NCBI GenBank assembly: GCA_905215575.1
Contig: CAJMQV010000026.1
Location: 1-17,050 of the forward strand
Direction: 5' to 3'
DNA from: an uncultured bacterium
Lineage (GTDB): Bacteria; Bacteroidota; Bacteroidia; Bacteroidales; Bacteroidaceae
Length of the DNA: 17,050 nucleotides
The notes beneath the pieces are model-generated. The model was not told the DNA's origin, searched no databases, and worked only from the letters and a program-made list of their open reading frames with translations. Positions 6,577-13,633 of this stretch are shown here, piece after piece. Each line of letters opens with the position of its first letter. The stretch's first letter is position 1. The position numbers were made by a program, and so were the translations under genes.

Positions 6577-9500
6577 ATGTATGTGATGAGAAGAACAAGT
6601 TTTTTATGCACGCTGTTGTGTTCCGGCATGATGCTGTGGGCACAAAATCGGGATTTTATACCGGTAGCCTACAGTGATTGTGGTGATCCGGCCAAACAAC
6701 CCTATCTGATTTTAGGAGAAAATTATACCATGCCGGCTTATCCGGGTGTCGGTGAGGCGGTGCGTACGTGTAATTTCGGTAGTAAAGTCATCTATGCTTT
6801 TGATAAAATGGATATTCAGGCCGATTATCGTCTGGAAATAGCTTTCTTGTCAGATCAGGAACGGATTATCGAATTGATTGCCGACGGTAATCCCATCTGC
6901 GAAGATATTGTGATTCCGGAAGGAAAGGAAGTGCGCCAGGTAATCGATTTGCCTCGTCATGCCTTTGCTTACGGTCAGTTTGTACTGGTAGCTACTCCGA
7001 AGAAAGGACCTAATGCTGTTATCTCGGAGATTAAGTTGTATTCCACCAATAAAAAAGAATTGCAGCCGGTACGTGCAGAGGCACGTGAAGCTTTGAAGAA
7101 CGTGCGCACCTATCAGGTAGATACCTTAGTTAATGTAGAAACTAAGTTACCGCAGTACACTCCGATTCCGGAAGCTGTTTCTGGATTATACGAAAACCGT
7201 ATTTCTTTAAATGGAGTGTGGGAGTTTTCCGAGAATGAAGCCGGGACGGAATGGCAACCGATACAGGTTCCCGGACAGTGGAACATGCAGGGATTCAAGG
7301 TTGATTCTGCAGTCTTTGCCCGTTATCGTCGTGAGTTCGAAGTGCCGGCTTCCTGGAAAGATCAGGAAGTGGTGTTGCGCTTTGATGGAGTGCACAGTGA
7401 ATACCGTGTGTTGGTTAACGGAAAACAGGTGGGACAGCATATGGGAGGAATGACTCCTTATGAGGTAAATATAACTGACGCACTGAATTCGGGAAAAAAT
7501 CGGTTGGAATTGTATGTGCGTAGCGAATCGCTGGCCGACATGTTGGGAAGCCTGACCCAATATGCCGCACACCAGTTGGGAGGTATTACCCGCAAGGTAA
7601 CCCTGTTTGCCGTTCCTAAAGTGCATATTTCCGATCTGAGGATTGTGACCAATCTGGACTCCGTATATCAGAATGCTACTCTGAAGATGATACTTTCTGT
7701 AACCAATACAACGAAGAAGTCCGTGAAAGGAATGCGTTTACAGGCAGCTTTAGAGGGACAGCTTTTGGCTACGGCAAGCGCGTTGCCGGAGATAAAAGCG
7801 GGAGAAACCTGGAAGGGTGAATTGAAAATGCAGATTAAAGAACCGGATTTATGGGATCCGGAGCATCCGAACCTGTATGGCTTACGTATCAGCTTGTATG
7901 CTGATGACCAACAACAGGAGCAGCTGTTCCGAAAAGTCGGTTTTCGGGAAATACAGGTTCAGGGCAACCGTGTCCTGTTGAACGGAAAACCTTTGAAATT
8001 GCGCGGTGTGTGCCGTCACGAGGCCCATCCGTTGCTGGGACGCTCGCTCACCGACGAACAATGGCGTAAGGATGCCGAGCTTTATCGGGCCGCTAATTGT
8101 AATTTTATCCGCACGTCGCACTATCCGCCGGCCGAAGAGTTCATCTCCTATTGCGATGAACTGGGCTTACTGGTTGAGGTGGAATCACCGGTATGCTGGG
8201 TAGGGCACCACGCTAACGAGAACTGGCAGAGGCTGAATTATCAAGACCCGAAGTATTATGACTATGTATTGCAGGCCAATATGGAAACGATTCATTTCTA
8301 CCGCAATCATCCTTCCGTGCTTTTCTGGTCAATGGCCAATGAGTCCTATTGGAACAAGGAGTTTGCGCAAGTGGCCGAGTATGTCCGTAAGGCCGATCCG
8401 ACTCGCCCGTATGCTTTTCATGATCAGGCCTATGGAGGATTCAATAATCAAGGTAGTACGGCTCCGATTGCCAATATCCATTATCCGGGACCGGGCGGTT
8501 ATCAGGAGGCCGCCAAGAGCAGCCGTCCGATGACTTACGGCGAGTATTGTCATTTGAACGTGTATAACCGTAGTGAACTGGTTACCGACCCCGGTATCCG
8601 TAGTGACTGGGCATTGGCTTTGCAGCCTATGTGGGAGAATATGTATCGCACCGACGGAGTTCTGGGTGGCTCCATCTGGTCGGGTATTGACGATATCTTC
8701 CAGTTGCCCGATGGCAATGCTGTGGGATATGGAGCCTGGGGACCGATTGACGGTTGGCGTCGTCCGAAACCGGAATATTGGGACATGAAGAAAATCTTCT
8801 CGCCGGTGAAAATCCTGACGGAAAACCTGGAGCCGGCAAACCGTTTTGTGCTGGAAGCCGAGAATCGGTTTACATTTACCGACTTCAATGAACTGACCCT
8901 TGAGTGGAAATATGGAAAAGAATGCGGTAGAACACGAGCGCAACTGCAACCCGGACAAAAGGGGCAGATCCATATAGAGGTGCAGAACCCGGAGTCTGGA
9001 AACCAGCTATATCTCTCTTTCCGCGATCCGCGAGGTGTGGTGATTGACGAATATTTAATTCCGGTTGGAGAACAGATACAGAATCAGGTGCCGGATTTAT
9101 TGCCGGAAAAGACCAGATTGCAGACAAAGAAAGACCTGTTTGTAGTGCGCGGCAAGGATTTTGTTTGTGAGATATCCCGTGCTGACGGACAAATCAAGAA
9201 TCTGAATTGTCAGGGAAAAACGATATTGCAGGGTGGTCCCTGGCTGATGGCTTTACCTTTGACCGGTGGCGGATGCTATCCAAACCATAATGCCAACACG
9301 CCGGTATTTAATGATTGCTGCAAGGGATGGAAAGCCGAAACGGTAACCGCCGAAAAGAAAGACGATGGCGTGCTGGTTACCGTAAAGGGACAATATCAGG
9401 ATTTTGCCGGAGAGTATCGCATGTTGATTAATGCCAACGGCGAGATTCGGGTGGACTATGACTTCACGGCCGGTACGGATCTGAATCCGCGTCAATGGGG

Positions 9501-9954
9501 TGTTGTTTTTACAACAACCGACGGTTTTGACAAAACCTTCTGGCGCAGAAGTGGTTTATGGTCTGTTTATCCCGATGACCACATCAGTCGGCCGGTGGGA
9601 GAGGCATTGAGTTTCTATTCTGAAGTTCCTCAGAAAGAGAATCCGCGTAGCGAGCCCACCTGGTCTTGGAGCAAGGATCACAATTCCTTGGGAAGTAATG
9701 ATTTTCGTTCTACCCGCCGGAATATCTGGTTTGCCGGACTGAACAATGAGGAGAATGGAGCGCAGGTTCTGGTCGTTTCGGATGGCAAGCAGCACTGGCG
9801 TTCCTGGAAAGACGGAAAATGTACCCGTTTCCTGGTGGCCGATTTTGTGACAGCCGGCGATGAAATGTTCCTGGGCAGTCATTATGCTCCTTATCGCAAA
9901 CCGATCAAGAAAGGCGATGTACTTCGGGGAACAGTAAATTTACGTGTGAAGTAA
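6577..9954 (+). CDS. GH2 glycoside hydrolase, probable beta-galactosidase, with extra N-terminal beta domain
   Basis: From ATG 6577 the product has 1125 residues. A signal peptide ends near 'LWAQ' (about residues 20-23). Residues about 24-185 form an extra beta-rich domain before the GH2 core. The core follows: sugar-binding jelly-roll about 205-345 ('LNGVWEFSENE', 'GGITRKVTLFAVP'), Ig-like domain about 346-460, TIM barrel from about 465 with 'NFIRTSHYPP'. 'FWSMANES' gives acid/base E589 and 'MTYGEYCH' gives nucleophile E656. After the barrel come a beta domain (about 745-850) and a Bgal-small-chain-like beta-sandwich (about 850-1125), an architecture of LacZ-like enzymes. A TTG at 6568 is in frame but sits inside the -7 box, so it is rejected as start; ATG 6577 is taken here, with ATG 6586 giving an equally good, shorter signal peptide. 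It is likely exo-acting on beta-galactosides; the exact sugar is not proven. It precedes a second GH2 gene by 44 bases. Confidence 0.9.
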   Translation: MYVMRRTSFLCTLLCSGMMLWAQNRDFIPVAYSDCGDPAKQPYLILGENYTMPAYPGVGEAVRTCNFGSKVIYAFDKMDIQADYRLEIAFLSDQERIIELIADGNPICEDIVIPEGKEVRQVIDLPRHAFAYGQFVLVATPKKGPNAVISEIKLYSTNKKELQPVRAEAREALKNVRTYQVDTLVNVETKLPQYTPIPEAVSGLYENRISLNGVWEFSENEAGTEWQPIQVPGQWNMQGFKVDSAVFARYRREFEVPASWKDQEVVLRFDGVHSEYRVLVNGKQVGQHMGGMTPYEVNITDALNSGKNRLELYVRSESLADMLGSLTQYAAHQLGGITRKVTLFAVPKVHISDLRIVTNLDSVYQNATLKMILSVTNTTKKSVKGMRLQAALEGQLLATASALPEIKAGETWKGELKMQIKEPDLWDPEHPNLYGLRISLYADDQQQEQLFRKVGFREIQVQGNRVLLNGKPLKLRGVCRHEAHPLLGRSLTDEQWRKDAELYRAANCNFIRTSHYPPAEEFISYCDELGLLVEVESPVCWVGHHANENWQRLNYQDPKYYDYVLQANMETIHFYRNHPSVLFWSMANESYWNKEFAQVAEYVRKADPTRPYAFHDQAYGGFNNQGSTAPIANIHYPGPGGYQEAAKSSRPMTYGEYCHLNVYNRSELVTDPGIRSDWALALQPMWENMYRTDGVLGGSIWSGIDDIFQLPDGNAVGYGAWGPIDGWRRPKPEYWDMKKIFSPVKILTENLEPANRFVLEAENRFTFTDFNELTLEWKYGKECGRTRAQLQPGQKGQIHIEVQNPESGNQLYLSFRDPRGVVIDEYLIPVGEQIQNQVPDLLPEKTRLQTKKDLFVVRGKDFVCEISRADGQIKNLNCQGKTILQGGPWLMALPLTGGGCYPNHNANTPVFNDCCKGWKAETVTAEKKDDGVLVTVKGQYQDFAGEYRMLINANGEIRVDYDFTAGTDLNPRQWGVVFTTTDGFDKTFWRRSGLWSVYPDDHISRPVGEALSFYSEVPQKENPRSEPTWSWSKDHNSLGSNDFRSTRRNIWFAGLNNEENGAQVLVVSDGKQHWRSWKDGKCTRFLVADFVTAGDEMFLGSHYAPYRKPIKKGDVLRGTVNLRVK

Positions 9955-9998
9955 TTGGACATCATTCAAGCAAACCTTTTAAAATCAATACTATAATT

Positions 9999-12947
9999 AT
10001 GATGAAAAAAAATATCATACCATTCTTGTTTCTCTGTTTGCCCTGTGGCATCGGAGCGCAAGTCAGACAATATCTTTTGCCGGCAAGTGTCTCAGAAGTG
10101 AGCCGGCCGGTACGTTTGTTGAACGACGGATGGAAATTCCGTTTCTCGGAAAAGGATTCCTGGGAACGGATAAAAGTGCCCGGAGAACTGTGCATGCAGG
10201 GATATGGCATTCAGTACGACAGTCTGTATACCTATCAGCGGGAGCTTGAGATTCCGAAGAATTTTGCAGGAAAAACCGTTATCCTGCGTTTTAATGGTGT
10301 CTATTCTTATGCTCGTCTGTTCTTGGACGACCGCCTGATTGCCGAGCATCGGGGAGGTTTCACCCGCTGGGAGCGCGATATCACTGCATACGTAAAGCCC
10401 GGCAAGAAGCACCGTCTGCGTCTGGACGTGTGTGATGAATTGCAGGACATTTCCTATGCTTCCGGTTATGCCCATCATCCTATTGGCGGCATTTTGCGGG
10501 ATGTGGTGCTTTATGCCTTGCCGAAAACCCACATTTGCAATCTGATGCTGGACACCCGGTTTCATACTGATTTTACAAGCTCCGAGCTGCGTGTCCGTTA
10601 TGAACTCAATGGAGCCGCCAAAATACGTTATCGGTTGACAGCGCCCGACGGCAAGGAAGTTCCTCTCCGTCAGCCGGAAGTGCAGGCTGCTGCCGGCGTG
10701 CAGGAGCAATGTTTTGAGGTGGCCGATCCTGTGTTGTGGGATGCCGAGCACCCTAATCTGTATCAGTTGCAGCTGACCATCGATTCAGAGCAGGGTAGTT
10801 ATACCGTAAAACGTGAGATCGGATTCCGAAAGATTGAGATTCAGGGCGACAAGATGTTGGTCAACGGCAAGCAGGTGAAACTGCGCGGAGCCTGTCGTCA
10901 CGATATGCATCCCACATTGGGACGAAGCACCAACCGCGAACTCGACAGTTTGGATGCTGTACGCTTCAAACAGTCCAATATGAACTTTGTGCGCACTTCA
11001 CACTATCCTCCTTCCGAGGATTTCCTGGAGTTCTGTAACCGTCTGGGCATTTATGTGGAGTGTGAAACGGCTTTGTGTTTTGTAGACACCTATCGACAGA
11101 AGAACTACGCTCCGGGAAAGACTCAGGACGATACGACCTATACCCGCCGCTATCTGCAACAGCTGGAAGAGATGGTTTACAGTTTCCAGGCTCATCCGTC
11201 CGTTCTTTTCTGGTCTATTGGCAATGAATCGGTCTACGGCACCAATTTCCAGAAATCCTACGACTGGGTGAAGGCTACGGACACGACGCGTCCGGTCATC
11301 TTCAGCTATCCCGGTACGGCACCTAAGGACAAGAAGGTTTATGACATTCTGAGCATGCACTATCCCGCATATACCGGTAACTGTGATCAGATAGGCAAGT
11401 CCACCCGTGGTTTCCAGGGTGAGGGAATTCCGGCCCTTTTCGATGAATGGGCTCATGTGCCTTGCTATACTTATACCACCTTGCAGGACGATCCCGGCAT
11501 TCGGGAATTCTGGGCCATTTCTTTGGATAAGATGTGGGAGAAACTGTTTGACGCTCCCGGCGGTTTGGGAGGAGCTATCTGGGGCTATTCCGACGAAACC
11601 TTTATGGTGCCCGAACCCCGTAAAGGCAACTCCTACTGGATAGAGTTTGCCCATACGGCGAAGCCGAAAGACTATCAGGGTAATTGCGTGGGATATGGCG
11701 AATGGGGTATTGTGGATGTGTGGCGCCGGGAGAAGCCCGAATTCTGGAGTACGAAGAAAGCCTATTCTCCGGTGCGTCTGTTAGAGAAAGAGGTGCGCGA
11801 TGTCCGTTCCGGTCAGGACCTTCATTTCCGTATTTACAATCGTTTTGACCACACAAACCTCAAGGAACTGAACATAAAAGTAGACTGTAACGGACGTACA
11901 TACTCCGTTGAGGCTCCCGATGTGGCCCCTCATAGTTTGGGAATATTGACTCTGGGGGGCATTGACTGGAACGGTGCTTCTGAGCTGACTGTCTGCTTTT
12001 ATCATGAGAAAGGTTTGCTGATTGATGAAGAACGCATCACTTTGGGTACTCCCGAAACCGAACAGAAATCTGTTGCCAAGGCGGAACCTTTGCAGATTGT
12101 CGAGCAGAATGACTTCCTGGTTGTGAAAGGCGCTCATTTTGAAATTCCGTTTAACAGACAGACGGGCTTGATGGAAGGAGTCACTTCCAACGGGCGTGAA
12201 GTCATTCAAAAGGGACCTTTCCTGAATCTGGATTTGAATACCAGTCATAAGACCGGCGCTGAAGTACGGGAGAAAGCTTCCAATTATATTGTTCAGGATC
12301 AGGACTGGAAACTGGAGCAGATGACTTATGAGGAGCGCAACGGCAGTGTGATTGTCCGTCTCAAAGGACAGTATCTGAAGATCGGTATATGCCTGAATAT
12401 CCACATTGATCCGCAGGGCACTCTGTATATGGACTATGTGACCGAGAATGAGCCGAATGGCTGGTTGCGCGAAGCGGGACTCAAGTTCTATCTTTCCGAC
12501 AATATGGACCGTCTTTCCTGGAAGCGTAAAGGATACTGGACCACTTATCCCGAAAACAGCATGTCGGGCAATGAAGGCAGCTGTGGCCTGTACGATTCGC
12601 CCAAGGTGGCTTATGGCAAGCAGCCGAAGCAGCCGTGGAGCAAAGACCGCTACAATTATTTTTATTTTGCGGATGCCGGAGCCAACAGTCAGAAACCGCT
12701 GACCAACAGTGCCAAGGCCATGAAGGAAAATGTTTACGAGTATCGGGTGACTCCAAAACGGGATAAGGCAGCGGTAACCGTTCTTTCCGAGAAGGGTGAG
12801 GTGGCCTGCCGTATGAACAGAAAGTCGGACGAGCAACTCATCCTTTATGTGAACAATCGTTGGGATTATCCCGAAATAGCCTGGGGTGATTATTGTAAGG
12901 CTATCGATGTCACTCCGGTGTACGGAAAAATCAAGATTCAGCTGTAG
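9999..12947 (+). CDS. GH2 glycoside hydrolase, probable beta-galactosidase (second, shorter paralog)
   Basis: The product has 982 residues, with a signal peptide cleaved near 'GIGA-Q' (20-21). The GH2 core starts directly after it: sugar-binding domain about 35-175 ('LNDGWKFRFSEKDSW', 'IGGILRDVVLYALP'), Ig-like domain about 180-280, TIM barrel from about 285 with 'NFVRTSHYPP' (329-338). 'FWSIGNES' gives acid/base E410 and 'ALFDEWAHV' gives nucleophile E483. The region after about 600 holds a linker beta domain and a Bgal-small-chain-like sandwich (about 705-980) with 'FEIPFNRQTGLMEGV'. It is similar throughout to the upstream GH2 gene but lacks that gene's extra N-terminal domain, so the pair probably arose by duplication and diverged. 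Starts at ATG 9999; a second ATG follows at once at 10002. Likely translated from the same transcript as the first GH2. Galactosidase activity is inferred from family. Confidence 0.9.
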   Translation: MMKKNIIPFLFLCLPCGIGAQVRQYLLPASVSEVSRPVRLLNDGWKFRFSEKDSWERIKVPGELCMQGYGIQYDSLYTYQRELEIPKNFAGKTVILRFNGVYSYARLFLDDRLIAEHRGGFTRWERDITAYVKPGKKHRLRLDVCDELQDISYASGYAHHPIGGILRDVVLYALPKTHICNLMLDTRFHTDFTSSELRVRYELNGAAKIRYRLTAPDGKEVPLRQPEVQAAAGVQEQCFEVADPVLWDAEHPNLYQLQLTIDSEQGSYTVKREIGFRKIEIQGDKMLVNGKQVKLRGACRHDMHPTLGRSTNRELDSLDAVRFKQSNMNFVRTSHYPPSEDFLEFCNRLGIYVECETALCFVDTYRQKNYAPGKTQDDTTYTRRYLQQLEEMVYSFQAHPSVLFWSIGNESVYGTNFQKSYDWVKATDTTRPVIFSYPGTAPKDKKVYDILSMHYPAYTGNCDQIGKSTRGFQGEGIPALFDEWAHVPCYTYTTLQDDPGIREFWAISLDKMWEKLFDAPGGLGGAIWGYSDETFMVPEPRKGNSYWIEFAHTAKPKDYQGNCVGYGEWGIVDVWRREKPEFWSTKKAYSPVRLLEKEVRDVRSGQDLHFRIYNRFDHTNLKELNIKVDCNGRTYSVEAPDVAPHSLGILTLGGIDWNGASELTVCFYHEKGLLIDEERITLGTPETEQKSVAKAEPLQIVEQNDFLVVKGAHFEIPFNRQTGLMEGVTSNGREVIQKGPFLNLDLNTSHKTGAEVREKASNYIVQDQDWKLEQMTYEERNGSVIVRLKGQYLKIGICLNIHIDPQGTLYMDYVTENEPNGWLREAGLKFYLSDNMDRLSWKRKGYWTTYPENSMSGNEGSCGLYDSPKVAYGKQPKQPWSKDRYNYFYFADAGANSQKPLTNSAKAMKENVYEYRVTPKRDKAAVTVLSEKGEVACRMNRKSDEQLILYVNNRWDYPEIAWGDYCKAIDVTPVYGKIKIQL

Positions 12948-12963
12948 GCTGAATCAGGTTTTT
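12935..12963 (+). terminator. Intrinsic terminator overlapping the GH2 stop codon
   Basis: An 8-bp perfect inverted repeat (12935-12942, 12948-12955; GATTCAGC and GCTGAATC) has a 5-base loop (TGTAG) that contains the stop codon TAG (12945-12947). Five T follow at 12959-12963 after AGG. The hairpin is embedded in the end of the coding sequence, which is unusual but compatible with a terminator acting after the last ribosome has passed. Confidence 0.65.
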
Positions 12964-13160
12964 GGAAGTGCAACCTTTTGTGTGCCTCCATTTTCGAGAA
13001 GTACAGTCTTGATGGAGATACAGAAATAGGTATAACAAAACGAAAGTAAAACAAAGTTTTCTGTTACTATTTTCTTGATTCCGGCCGTTTTCATGAAACG
13101 GGACATTTAAGGCAGAATCCCGTTCTGGAAAAGTTTTTGCATCTATATGCATGTATCATC

Positions 13161-13194
13161 TGCATAAATGCAGTATATATGCAGCATTTATGCA
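13161..13194. repeat. 11-bp perfect inverted repeat with 12-base loop
   Basis: TGCATAAATGC (13161-13171) and GCATTTATGCA (13184-13194) are exact reverse complements. The left arm lies within a second near-palindrome, CTGCAT-AA-ATGCAG, and the right arm is followed by AAAAAATG. The 16 bases at 13186-13201 match 6564-6579 in the GH2 promoter region at 15 positions. It may be a binding site for a dimeric regulator or part of an RNA hairpin; function is unknown. Confidence 0.6.
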
Positions 13195-13198
13195 AAAA

Positions 13199-13261
13199 AT
13201 GAATCCAAACTTCAAAGCATACAGATGCGATGAGGTGCGGAAAATACCCTGTCAGTTGTAA
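13199..13261 (+). other. Possible 20-codon ORF directly before a hairpin
   Basis: An ATG at 13199 opens 20 codons ending in TAA at 13259-13261 (peptide MNPNFKAYRCDEVRKIPCQL, unrecognised). The hairpin at 13263-13302 begins 2 bases after the stop. The ATG sits at the end of the A-rich sequence shared with the start region of the first GH2 gene. With only 20 codons it could be chance; a real micro-peptide, a decayed gene end or a non-coding RNA are all possible. I would not call it a gene on this evidence. Confidence 0.2.
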
Positions 13262-13262
13262 A

Positions 13263-13302
13263 AAAGCACCACGATGACTTTTTAAAAACATCGTGGTGCT
13301 TT
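13263..13302. terminator. Strong hairpin, terminator-like, better oriented for minus-strand transcripts
   Basis: A perfect 14-bp inverted repeat (13263-13276 AAAGCACCACGATG and 13289-13302) has a 12-base loop. On the minus strand it runs into six T (complement of 13260-13265); on the plus strand only three T follow before A. It therefore fits a bidirectional or minus-directed terminator, although no minus-strand gene is visible in the gap. Confidence 0.6.
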
Positions 13303-13633
13303 AAAAAATGCCAAATATCCTTCTTTTTCCTGCCTTCTTTCCTTCAGAATGAAAGTCTGGAAAGTTGTTTATTTTTTTAGATATACAGCTGTCAATCAAA
13401 GTTTTATTTTCGAAAATAGTCCTTCAGATTGGCGAATTTCCGGTCTGCTATCCTTTCGGTCAGAAAAAACGGATTCTCAGGAAGGTTGAAAAGCAAAATG
13501 ACAGAATCATAACATCATATAATTCTACATCTGTATCGTTGTTTATTACATTTTATGCGAAAGAGTATTTTTGTTATTTTGTTTATCAAAACGAACAGAC
13601 AGAAACAAAAGAGTTACTTAAACTGATAGATCT
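13303..13633 (+). other. AT-rich leader and promoter region upstream of the GH35 gene
   Basis: This 331-base stretch is AT-rich and holds no credible gene. An open frame of 90 codons (13365-13637) has no recognisable product, runs through the promoter-like region and ends 4 bases inside the GH35 gene. Apart from the -7 box at 13566-13573 I see no strong hairpin, RNA motif or repeat. Confidence 0.55.
13566..13573 (+). promoter_or_regulatory. Candidate -7 box for the GH35-sulfatase operon
   Basis: TATTTTTG matches TAnnTTTG fully and is identical to the box before the first GH2 gene. A TTG at 13539-13541 lies 24 bases upstream, slightly farther than the usual 19-21. Transcription from it would begin near 13577 and leave a leader of about 55 bases before ATG 13634. 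Confidence 0.5.

Larger units (their letters stand above)
12948..13302. other. Gene-free stretch with clustered inverted repeats
   Basis: No convincing protein-coding gene lies here. Inverted repeats are dense: CCGTTT/AAACGG (13085-13101) around a 10-bp palindrome TTTCATGAAA (13089-13098); AACGGGA/TCCCGTT (13097-13103, 13118-13124); TTTTTGCAT/ATGCAAAAA (13134-13142, 13190-13198); TGCATAAATGC/GCATTTATGCA (13161-13171, 13184-13194); and CTGCAT-AA-ATGCAG (13160-13173). The TGCAT-containing repeats overlap and cannot all form together. It could encode a small RNA or hold regulatory sites; no clean promoter with TAnnTTTG was found on either strand within it. Confidence 0.6.

Noticed and set aside
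11781..12836. 351-codon frame on the minus strand
   Set aside because: It lies antisense within the second GH2 gene, whose catalytic motifs and family length are clear; the antisense translation shows no domain.
13134..13201. CRISPR-like short repeats
   Set aside because: The TGCA-containing units are short, overlapping and irregular, with no constant repeat and spacer lengths, and no cas genes are nearby.
13091..13291. 66-codon minus-strand frame across the hairpin region
   Set aside because: It spans several inverted repeats and a terminator-like stem, has no motif, and no minus-strand promoter was found.
12948..13633. Insertion sequence remnant or attachment site
   Set aside because: No transposase or integrase fragment, flanking target duplication or tRNA was seen; the inverted repeats are too short and nested to be element ends.
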